Shown: in pieces, positions 52,963 to 61,589 of the stretch
Position numbering within the stretch: position 1 is the first letter of the stretch
Layout of the letters: every line of letters starts with the position of its first letter
Source of the DNA: Glandiceps talaboti
Lineage: Eukaryota; Hemichordata; Enteropneusta; Spengelidae
Assembly (NCBI RefSeq): GCF_964340395.1
Contig: NC_135565.1
Span: 1,425,001-1,489,000 of the forward strand
Direction of reading: 5' to 3'
DNA length: 64,000 nucleotides
The notes under the pieces: model-generated
What the model was told of the DNA's origin: nothing
The model's input: the letters and a program-made list of their open reading frames with translations, nothing else
The model's database searches: none
Translations under genes and position numbers: made by a program

Positions 52963-55900
52963 TACTTTATTCATCATGTAAAACATGAAATTTCATTTGC
53001 ATTGTCAGTAATAAAGGTTACAACATACAGATAAATACAATCAAATACATTTACATTTAGCAGCAACTACGTACGTGTGATTAATGATTTGAATTGAACT
53101 TGGCACGAAACAGTTTGTACGTGCATGTGGTACTCTGAGGCGTCAGCCACTTGGGAGATATTCATATTCTGTATGTACATGTAGTACATGTGTTGAATCT
53201 TTGATAATCTTTGTGGCAGTCTTAAACGCTTTGTCTTTATACAATATAGAATTATCAGATATTTCTCAATCATCGTGCCCTTAGTGTCCCATGCCAAATG
53301 ATTTGTGTAAAGTACAAAAAGAACAGGTGACAGTACACAACCCTGTGGTGCACCTGTATCAACTTTATGCTGGATACTTCATAATTAGTGCCAACACATT
53401 GTGATTTTTCAGTAAGGTAATCTAATATTCATAGTTGTAAGTATGCCGGCACAATAAGCACGTTTAGTTTATTAAGCATTAGGTGTGACTGAATCATGTT
53501 GAATCAATGAATAGAACTCTAGCTGTATTCGATGACTTAGCATAAATAGAACTCTAGCTGTATTCGATGACTTGGCATAAATAGAACTCTACCGGTAGCT
53601 GTATTCGACGACTTGGCATCTAGATGCTTAGTCACGCGATGTAGTAATAGAACTCTAGCTGCATTCGATGACTTGGCATAAATAGAACTCTAGCTGTATT
53701 TGACGACTTGGCATAAATAGAACTCTAGCTGTATTTGATGACTTGGCATAAATAGAACTCTAGCTGTATTCGACGACTTGGCATCTAGATGCTTAGTCAC
53801 AAGATGTAGTAATAGAACTCTAGCTGTATTCGATGACTTGGCATAAATAGAACTCTAGCTGTATTCGACGACTTGGCATCTAGATGCTTAGTCACAAGAT
53901 GTAGTAATAGAACTCTAGCTGTATTCGATGACTTGGCATAAATAGAACTCTAGCTGTATTCGACGACTTGGCATCTAGATGCTTAGTCACAAGATGTAGT
54001 AATAGAACTCTAGCTGTATTCGATGACTTGGCATAAATAGAACTCTAGCTGTATTCGACGACTTGGCATCTAGATGCTTAGTCACAAGATGTAGTAATAG
54101 AACTCTAGCTGTATTCAATGACTTGGCATAAATAGAACTCTAACTGTATTCGATGACTTGGCATAAATAGAACTCTAGCTGTATTCGATGACTTGGCATA
54201 AATAGAACTGTAGCTGTATTTGATGACTTGGCATAAATAGAACTCTAGCTGTATTCGATGACTTGGAATAAATAGAACTCTAGCTGTATTTGACGACTTG
54301 GCATCTAGATGCTTAGTCACAAGATGTAGTAATAGAACTCTAGCTGTATTCGATGACTTGGCATAAATAGAACTCTAGCTGTATTCGACGACTTGGCATC
54401 TAGATGCTTAGTCACAAGATGTAGTAATAGAACTCTAGCTGTATTCAATGACTTGGCATAAATAGAACTCTAACTGTATTCGATGACTTGGCATAAATAG
54501 AACTCTAGCTGTATTCGACGACTTGGCATCTAGATGCTTAGTCACAAGATGTAGTAATAGAACTCTAGCTGTATTCGATGACTTGGCATAAATAGAACTC
54601 TAGCTGTATTCGACGACTTGGCATCTAGATGCTTAGTCACAAGATGTAGTAATAGAACTCTAGCTGTATTCGATGACTTGGCATAAATAGAACTCTAGCT
54701 GTATTCGATGACTTGGCATAAATAAAACTCTAGCTGTATTCGATGACTTGGCATAAATAGAACTCTAGCTGTATTTGATGACTTGCCATAAATAGAACTC
54801 TAGCTGTATTTGACGACTTGGCATCTAGATGCTTAGTCACAAGATGTAGTAATAGAACTCTAGCTGTATTCGATGACTTGGCATAAATAGAACTCTAGCT
54901 GTATTCGACGACTTGGCATCTAGATGCTTAGTCACAAGATGTAGTAATAGAACTCTAGCTGTATTCGATGACTTGGCATAAATAGAACTCTAGCTGTATT
55001 CGATGACTTGGCATAAATAGAACTCTAGCTGTATTCGATGACTTGGCATAAATAGAACTCTAGCTGTATTTGATGACTTGGCATAAACAGAACTCTAGCT
55101 GTATTTGATGACTTGGCATAAATAGAACTCTAGCTGTATTCGACGACTTGGCATCTAGATGCTTAGTCACAAGATGTAGTAATAGAACTCTAGCTGTATT
55201 CGATGACTTGGCATAAATAGAACTCTAGCTGTATTTGACGACTTGACATCTAGATGCTTAGTCACAAGATGTAGTAATAGAACTCTAGCTGTATTCGATG
55301 ACTTGGCATAAATAGAACTCTAGCTGTATTTGATGACTTGGCATAAATAGAACTCTAGCTGTATTTGATGACTTGGCATAAATAGAACTCTAGCTGTATT
55401 CGATGACTTGGCATAAATAGAACTCTAACTGTATTCGATGACTTGGCATAAATAGAACTCTAGCTGTATTCGATGACTTGGCATAAATAGAACTCTAGCT
55501 GTATTCGATGACTTGGCATCTAGATGCTTAGTCACAAGATGTAGTAATAGAACTCTAGCTGTATTCGATGACTTGGCATAAATAGAACTCTAGCTGTATT
55601 TGATGACTTGGCATAAATAGAACTCTAGCTGTATTCGACGACTTGGCATAAATCGAACTCTAGCTGTATTTGACGACTTGGCATAAATAGAACTCTAGCT
55701 GTATTCGACGACTTGGCATCTAGATGCTTAGTCACACCATGTATTAAAGTACAAATTGTGTCATCGGTTGAACGTCCAAGTATGTATGTATGCAAATGAT
55801 CATTTACATGTGGCATCAATAATGCTAAACCAACTCGTTCAAGACACTTAGAAAGAATAGTTGTGATGGTTACGGGTCTGAGGTCATTGTCAACCTTTGG

Positions 55901-58900
55901 TAGATCTTTCTTTGGAACAGGCATCTGTGAGTTTATGACTCATACCAGTGAGAACGTTTAGGACTCATACCAGTGAGAACGTTTAGGACTCATACCAGTG
56001 AGAACGTTTAGGTCTCATACCAGTGAGAACGTTTAGGTCTCATACCAGTGAGAACGTTTAGGACTCATACCAGTGAGAACGTTTAGGCCTCATACCAGTG
56101 AGAACGTTTAGGACTCATACCAGTGAGAATGTTTAGGACTCATACCAGTGAGAACGTTTAGGACTCATACCAGTGAGAACGTTTAGGTCTCATACCAGTG
56201 AGAATGTTTAAGACTCATACCCGTGAGAACGTTTAGGACTCATACCAGTGAGAACGTTTAGGACTCATACCAGTGAGAACGTTTAGGTCTCATACCAGTG
56301 AGAACGTTTAGGCCTCATACCAGTGACAACGTTTAGGACTCATACCAGTGAGAACGTTTAGGTCTCATACCAGTGGGAACGTTTAGGTCTCATACCAGTG
56401 AGAACGTTTAGGACTCATACCAGTGAGAACGTTTAGGACTCATACTTGTGAGAACGTTTAGGTCTCATACCAGTGAGAACGTTTAGGACTCATACCAGTG
56501 AGAACGTTTAGGACTCATACCAGTGAGAACGTTTAGGACTCATACCAGTGAGAACGTTTAGGACTCATACCAGTGAGAATGTTTAGGTCTCATACCAGTG
56601 AGAACGTTTAGGACTCATACCAGTCAGAACGTTTAGGACTCATACCAGTGAGAACGTTTAGGACTCATACCAGTGAGAACGTTTAGGTCTCATACCAGTG
56701 AGAACGTTTAGGACTCATACCAGTGAGAACGTTTAGGACTCATACCAGTAAGAACGTTTAGGTCTCATACCAGTGAGAACGTTTAGGACTCATACCAGTG
56801 AGAACGTTTAGGACTCATACCAGTGAGAACGTTTAGGACTCATACCAGTGAGAACGTTTAGAGACTCATACCAGTGAGAACGTTTAGGACTCATACCAGT
56901 GAGAACGTTTAGGACTCATACCAGTGAGAACGTTTAGGTCTCATACCAGTGAGAACGTTTAGGACTCATACCAGTGAGAACGTTTAGGTCTCATACCAGT
57001 GAGAACGTTTAGGTCTCATACCAGTGACAACGTTTAGGTCTCATACCAGTGAGAACGTTTAGGTCTCATACCAGTGAGAACGTTTAGGACTCATACCAGT
57101 GAGAACGTTTCAGACTCATACCAGTGAGAACGTTTAGGACTCATACCAGTGAGAACGTTTAGGCCTCTCCATGCATCTTTAGAATTATTAGTCATAAATA
57201 GGCTCTCAACTTTATTTTTGTAATCGCATTTTGCTTTCCAGATAATATCATTCAACTGGTTTTGTTTCTCTTGATAATTATCTTTGCCATATGACTTTAT
57301 GTTTATCTATTATAGCCTGTCTTATGTCAGAAGAGATGTAACCCATACCTTGTTTTTTGTGTACTCTTTCACCTCTTTAATTTGAAAATGTAAATTACTA
57401 CAAAACGTTATGTCTGATGTAACTACATCCGTCAATACACTCACATCTCCGTCGGCATCCTGTATGTATAAATTCCAGTCTGTTAGATCAAAGCATGTGT
57501 TCATTTTATCCATACTTTCTTTATCCATTACCACTTTGTAATTGTTGTTGGTTTGAACTGTTTCACCTTGCGGTTTATACTGTGGTGTCATATGAATCAT
57601 ATTGTGATCACTGGTTTTCAGTGGAGGTAGTTGTTTACATTTGTAGGCTTTCTTTACATTGCAAAAGAATGGGTCTAAAAGTGAATCTTTTCACACAGTG
57701 ATTAGCATTGCCAAAAATAAGGTGTAACGCATCGGGTTTGTTATTCAAGTGGGTAGTAACGACGTCCTGCATTATTTTAATAGCAACCAATGTTCATCAT
57801 TTGAATCAATGAGATGTAAATGAAATGTTCCATTCCACTAATCACATGCACCAATTCACCTAGCTCAGGTCCTGTAGATATTAGGTAAAGTACCTAGAGT
57901 CAAGCAACCAATTCCATATTGAAAAGTTTCTAGACATTTTCTTCATCCAACCCAATATATCTAACACCAAACTTAAAGATGAGCGATAGATATACAAAAT
58001 GCAAGTGTCTCACGCAGTGCACACCGTTTTCCATTAACATGCATTTTTGTGATGTTGCCATAGTGATTTTGTACTACATTCTTCAAAATGTCATTGGCTT
58101 GTAAAAACAGCGGTCACTTTATAACAAAGTAAGAGAATTCGAGATGGGAAAAGATTAAAGTTTAATGAAAATGCGATGGGCAACATCCAACAAAGCTAGT
58201 GAATATGTTCAACTGGACCATTCTTATATGCAGACTCTCAACTAAGGTGGGTACAGGTATGACAGAAAATTTGTCACAATAGCCATAGACAAATGTAGAT
58301 GAGTTATTACTAAATTTCCTTACACCAGGGTGCTAGAAAAGGTCACATTTGATCAAATTCTCAGTACTTTTAATATAACATATAGAACTTCTTTAAGTAG
58401 AGGCCTGAGAGTGAGTGTTTTTATCCGAGTATCTTGTACTGCTTGCACCATTTGTAAACTTATTGGCAGTTAAATATAACATACTGGTATCACTCGTGGT
58501 GGGTTGACTATTGGCACTGGAACTGAACATACAAATTAAACTTAACGAATGGCCCTTTGTCTTTAGATAAGAAATGACTTCATAAATGGCCCTTTGTCAT
58601 TAGATAAGAAATGACTTCATAAATGGCCCTTTGTCTTTAGATAAGAAATGACTTCATAAATGGCCCTTTGTCTTTAGATTAGAAATGACTTCATAAATGG
58701 CCCTTTGTCATTAGATAAGAAATGACTTCATAAATGGCCCTTTGTCTTTAGATAAGAAATGACTTCATAAATGGCCCTTTGTCATTAGATAAGAAATGAC
58801 TTCATAAATGGCCCTTTGTCATTAGATAAGAAATGACTTCATAAATGGCCCTTTGTCATTAGATTAGAAATGACTTCATAAATGGCCCTTTGTCATTAGA

Positions 58901-61167
58901 TGAGAAATGACTTCATAAATGGCCCTTTGTCATTAGATGAGAAATGACTTCATAAATGGCCCTTTGTCATTAGATGAGAAATGACTTCATAAATGGCCCT
59001 TTGTCATTAGATGAGAAATGACTTCATAAATGGCCCTTTGTCTTTAGATGAGAAATGACTTCATAAATGGCCCTTTGTCTTTAGATGAGAAATGACTTCA
59101 TAAATGGCCCTTTGTCTTTAGATGAGAAATTACTTCATAAATGGCCCTTTGTCATTAGATGAGAAATGACTTCATAAATGGCCCTTTGTCATTAGATAAG
59201 AAATGACTTCATAAATGGCCCTTTGTCATTAGATAAAAAATGACTTCATAAATGGCCCTTTGTCATTAGATGAGAAATGACTTCATAAATGGCCCTTTGT
59301 CTTTAGATAAGAAATGACTTCATAAATGGCCCTTTGTCTTTAGATAAGAAATGACTTCATAAATGGCCCTTTGTCATTAGATAAGAAATGACTTCATAAA
59401 TGGCCCTTTGTCATTAGATGAGAAATGACTTCATAAATGGCCCTTTGTCATTAGATAAGAAATGACTTCATAAATGGCCCTTTGTCTTTAGATAAGAAAT
59501 GACTTCATAAATGGCCCTTTGTCTTTAGATGAGAAATGACTTCATAAATGGCCCTTTGTCATTAGATAAGAAATGACTTCATGAATGGCCCTTTGTCATT
59601 AGATAAGAAATGACTTCATAAATGGCCCTTTGTCATTAGATAAGAAATGACTTCATAAATGGCCCTTTGTCATTAGATGAGAAATGACTTCATAAATGGC
59701 CCTTTGTCATTAGATGAGAAATGACTTCATAAATGGCCCTTTGTCATTAGATAAGAAATGACTTCATAAATGGCCCTTTGTCATTAGATAAGAAATGACT
59801 TCATAAATGGCCCTTTGTCATTAGATGAGAAATGACTTCATAAATGGGCCTTTGTCTTTAGATAAGAAATGACTTCATAAATGGCCCTTTGTCATTAGAT
59901 TAGAAATGACTTCATAAATGGCTCTTTGTGATCTAACCTGTATAAGCGTTGACCTGGTTGCTGACATATCCATCCTGAGTGTTTGTGTAGCATGTACCAT
60001 TTCATCACTAGTTGCATAGTTCATCACATTAATTGGCATTGGACCATGATGGTAACGTTCAGCCTTATCTAAATTTAATAATACAGGTTCCAGGGACGTT
60101 TTTGTGGTCAGGTCCTCATATTCTATTGCTTCCTGTATCCTCTTTCTCTTTTGTGGTACTGCATCTTCCTGAGAGTGAGTGTTTTTATCTGAGTACCTTG
60201 TACTGCTTGCACCATTTGTAAACTTATTGGCAGTTAAATATAACATACTGGTATCACTTGCGGTGGGTTGACTATTGGCACTGGAACTGAACATACAAAT
60301 TAAATCATTAATAGTAATTAATAATAAACATGAGAATACATCCCTATAACAAATCTTTATCTACACATCCCTATACCAAATCTTTATCTACACATCCCTA
60401 TACCAAATCTTTATCTACACATCCCTATACCAAATCTTTATCTACACATCCCTATACCAAATCTTTATCTACACATTCCTATAACAAATCTTTATCTACA
60501 CATTCCTATACCAAATCTTTATCTACACATTCCTATAACAAATCTTTATCTACACATCCCTATAATGATTCTTTATCTACATATCCCTATAACAAATCTT
60601 TATCTACACATCCCTATAACAAATCTTTATCTACACATCCCTATACCAAATCTTTATCTACACATCCCTATAATGATTCTTTATCTACACATTCCTATAA
60701 CAAATCTTTATCTACATATCCCTATAACAAATCTTTATCTACACATCCCTATAACAAATCTTTATCTACACATCCCTATACCAAATCTTTATCTACACAT
60801 CCCTATAACAAATCATTATCTACACATCCCTATAACGAATCTTTATCTACACATCCCTATAACAAATCATTATCTACACATCCCTATAACGAATCTTTAT
60901 CTACACATCCCTATAACAAATCATTATCTACACATCCCTATAACGAATCTTTATCTACACATTCCTATACCAAATCATTATCTACACATCCCTATAACGA
61001 ATCTTTATCTACACATCCCTATAACAACATCCTCCATGAAATTTCTGACAAATGCAACCAGTATTTTTGAATTTAAAACATTTTACAAAAAATCACCAGT
61101 CCTTTTCTTTTTACACATAGCATGACCTGTGGTGCTATCATTTACATTTGAACAAGCTGTATCCACA

Positions 61168-61233
<66 letters not shown>

Positions 61234-61482
61234 CACATATTTTATAACGCTTTAAGTTATAGTTACTGTACTATTACCTTAAAGTTCGGTTCAGTTGTTT
61301 TAACAAAAGGAATGCTCCAAACATTTAGGTAATAAGTCTTAAAAGAGTGTGAAGGCTAAGAGTTACCTTGACTTCTCCGAAATACTGAGCACCCTTGAGT
61401 TGTGGAGATTAAATCGTTTAATTAAATTACTATTACTGGTACTAGCAGAGGACTTTGTGTCTTTGCCACCTATTCCATAACC
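47884..61482 (-). CDS. GTF2H1: GTF2H1 (TFIIH subunit p62), C-terminal half
   Basis: Five minus-strand exons, 61482-61367, 60286-59938, 50660-50570, 48628-48420 and 47973-47884, join in matching phases for 284 residues up to a TAG stop; human p62 is about 548 residues. The match to the p62 C-terminal half is close along its length: GYGIG and IKRF, then YEDL, RYHHGPMPI and NYATSDEM, then LSPGGALM, then ELLRHFWSCFPV and NLERFQAAKLQPF, and finally SHMEELLQTAYGKYTSW. p62 is a core structural subunit of TFIIH, working in RNA polymerase II initiation and nucleotide excision repair in the nucleus. The N-terminal PH and BSD domains must lie beyond the window end. A canonical AATAAA (minus strand, 47758-47753) follows the stop by about 125 bases. 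All introns seen hold tandem arrays, and one contains a retrotransposon in the same orientation. Confidence 0.93.
48012..48251. repeat. 30-bp minisatellite, 8 copies
   Basis: Identical copies of TACAGACATGAATACAGGCA plus TGGTATAATA in the last GTF2H1 intron, about 40 bases from the last exon's acceptor. Confidence 0.94.
48282..48436 (-). repeat. 80-bp tandem duplication including a GTF2H1 splice donor
   Basis: 48282-48356 and 48362-48436 are nearly identical. The copy further from the exon keeps the exon end and the donor GTACGT, now at 48339-48334. Confidence 0.88.
48420..48628 (-). CDS. GTF2H1: GTF2H1 exon (ELLRHFWSCFPV)
   Basis: Acceptor TTGTTTACAG ends at 48629; two bases complete the codon and 69 codons follow to the donor GTACGT at 48419. 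The true acceptor is the first AG; a second AG nine bases inside (GTATAG) would break the frame. The 3' end and donor lie in an 80-bp tandem duplication. Confidence 0.9.
48806..49218. other. Possible foldback element with G/C runs at the ends
   Basis: Starts GTACCCCCTGGGGGGGGGGT and ends GGGAGTACCCCC with a long C run. The interior has paired GGACCCCATTTTAGACC-type and CCAAAGGGCGAAAAACCC segments. Terminal G/C runs are loosely inverted; no coding frame and no clear target duplication. Confidence 0.35.
49292..50090. repeat. 47-bp minisatellite, exactly 17 copies
   Basis: The unit is GTGTGTTTTGTAGAAAGTAA plus AATGGTGACAACATGGTAAATGTATAG, with only single-base differences (for example GTGTCTTG in copy 2). 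It has no stop in any of the three minus-strand frames, giving three overlapping frames of 242-290 codons that are artefacts. In a GTF2H1 intron. Confidence 0.94.
50091..50569. other. GTF2H1 intron, unique part
   Basis: Contains a short duplication (CAGCACATGCATGTCAGATG twice near 50130-50180) and a repeated TAGTCCTCTTTG. No further coding signal. Confidence 0.5.
50570..50660 (-). CDS. GTF2H1: GTF2H1 exon (LSPGGALM)
   Basis: Acceptor TATTTCTAG ends at 50661 and the donor GTAAGTG starts at 50569. It has 30 codons plus one base. ELSPGGALMHG matches the human TALSPGGALMQG stretch. Confidence 0.88.
50755..52672. repeat. Minisatellite with 48-, 42- and 39-bp unit forms
   Basis: The unit is GACAGACTAAACCACACTCA, CACTCACAACATGATTATG, TCAAGTACT. 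Forms differ by deletion of 6 or 9 bases in the CACTCA part, with GTACTG/GTATTG and CTCAC/CTGAC changes. A 2-base loss at about 51717 and a 3-base gain at about 51833 break the regularity. In a GTF2H1 intron, about 95 bases upstream of an acceptor. Confidence 0.93.
53510..55735 (-). repeat. Composite 60/35-bp minisatellite inside RT sequence
   Basis: The short unit is TAGCTGTATTCGATGACTTG plus GCATAAATAGAACTC (35 bp). The long unit (60 bp) adds CATCTAGATGCTTAGTCACA and AGATGTAGTAAT. On the minus strand the long unit reads VTKHLDAKSSNTARVLF, which is exactly the RT sequence at the array edge (about 55.68-55.74 kb). Long and short units alternate in changing numbers. Confidence 0.92.
55935..57168 (-). 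repeat. 25-bp minisatellite inside the retrotransposon linker
   Basis: The unit is AGGACTCATACCAGTGAGAA plus CGTTT, about 49 copies, mainly varying at GGACT/GGTCT/GGCCT. On the minus strand its sequence is that of the GLNVLTGM segment directly at the array edge (about 57.17 kb). Confidence 0.92.
57791..58403. other. GTF2H1 intron, no feature recognised
   Basis: AT-rich sequence upstream of the retrotransposon body in element order; possibly its decayed 5' part, but no motif was recognised. Confidence 0.35.
58404..58540 (-). pseudogene. GTF2H1: Partial duplicate of a GTF2H1 exon with its acceptor
   Basis: Matches 60168-60305 with about four substitutions. The copy keeps the TTCAG acceptor (exon side starts at 58522) and about 119 bases of coding sequence, then leaves homology after CACTCTCAGG; the frame runs into TAA within a few codons. 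No donor is visible at the break. It lies downstream of the real exon in transcription order, beyond the 37-bp array. It could act as a poison exon or simply be a relic. Confidence 0.85.
58541..59928. repeat. 37-bp minisatellite, about 37 copies
   Basis: The unit is CTTCATAAATGGCCCTTTGT plus CATTAGATAAGAAATGA; variants are GTCAT/GTCTT and GATAAG/GATGAG/GATTAG. It ends about 10 bases from the donor of the GTF2H1 exon at 59938. Confidence 0.93.
59938..60286 (-). CDS. GTF2H1: GTF2H1 exon (RYHHGPMPI, NYATSDEM)
   Basis: One base completes the split codon, then 116 codons run to a GTTAGA donor at 59937. The exon is squeezed between two tandem arrays: a 27-bp array starts about 45 bases before its acceptor and a 37-bp array starts about 10 bases after its donor. 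A partial copy of its 5' part lies at 58404-58540. Confidence 0.88.
60331..61030. repeat. 27-bp minisatellite, about 26 copies
   Basis: The unit is CACATCCCTATAACAAATCT plus TTATCTA; variants are AACAAAT/ACCAAAT/AACGAAT/AATGATT. It begins about 45 bases upstream of a GTF2H1 acceptor, so branch-point or polypyrimidine sequence may overlap the array. Confidence 0.93.
61164..61229. repeat. (CA)n microsatellite
   Basis: An uninterrupted run of about 30 CA dinucleotides in a GTF2H1 intron. Confidence 0.95.
61367..61482 (-). CDS. GTF2H1: GTF2H1 exon (GYGIG...IKRF)
   Basis: Acceptor TATTCCAG (61490-61483, minus) and donor GTAACT (61366-61361). It has 38 codons plus two bases. The 36-bp array upstream starts about 100 bases from its acceptor. 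Confidence 0.85.
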
Positions 61483-61589
61483 CTGGAATATAAAACATAA
61501 ATAGTATTTTACAATGCTATACTTGTATTAGCCCCAAACAGTCACAGCTCAGAGAGGTATAGAAATCACCTACGTCTGTCTACAAAATG

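Larger units (their letters stand above)
52918..57790 (-). mobile_element. Rex1/CR1-like non-LTR retrotransposon with two internal arrays
   Basis: In element order on the minus strand: the end of an endonuclease-like part (LKTSDHNMIHM near 57.6 kb), a linker (SDITFCSNLHFQIKEVKEYT, then WRGLNVLTGM near 57.17 kb), the 25-bp array, the RT start (PVPKKDLPKVDNDLRPVTI and ILSKCLERV at about 55.9 kb, STDDTICTLIHGVTKHL), the 60/35-bp array, then YLTEKSQCVGTNYE, GAPQGCVLSPVLFVLYTN (about 53.3 kb) and a changed active-site box reading SDN. It ends in AATAAAGTAATT and (ATT)n at 52925-52965, a usual tail for CR1/L2-group elements. Frameshifts make it inactive. It lies in a GTF2H1 intron in sense orientation. 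Confidence 0.8.

Noticed and set aside
57322-57600. Independent 92-codon host gene
   Set aside because: The sequence (SDHN..., SDITFCSNLH...) is the EN-RT part of the retrotransposon that continues at 55.9 and 53.3 kb.
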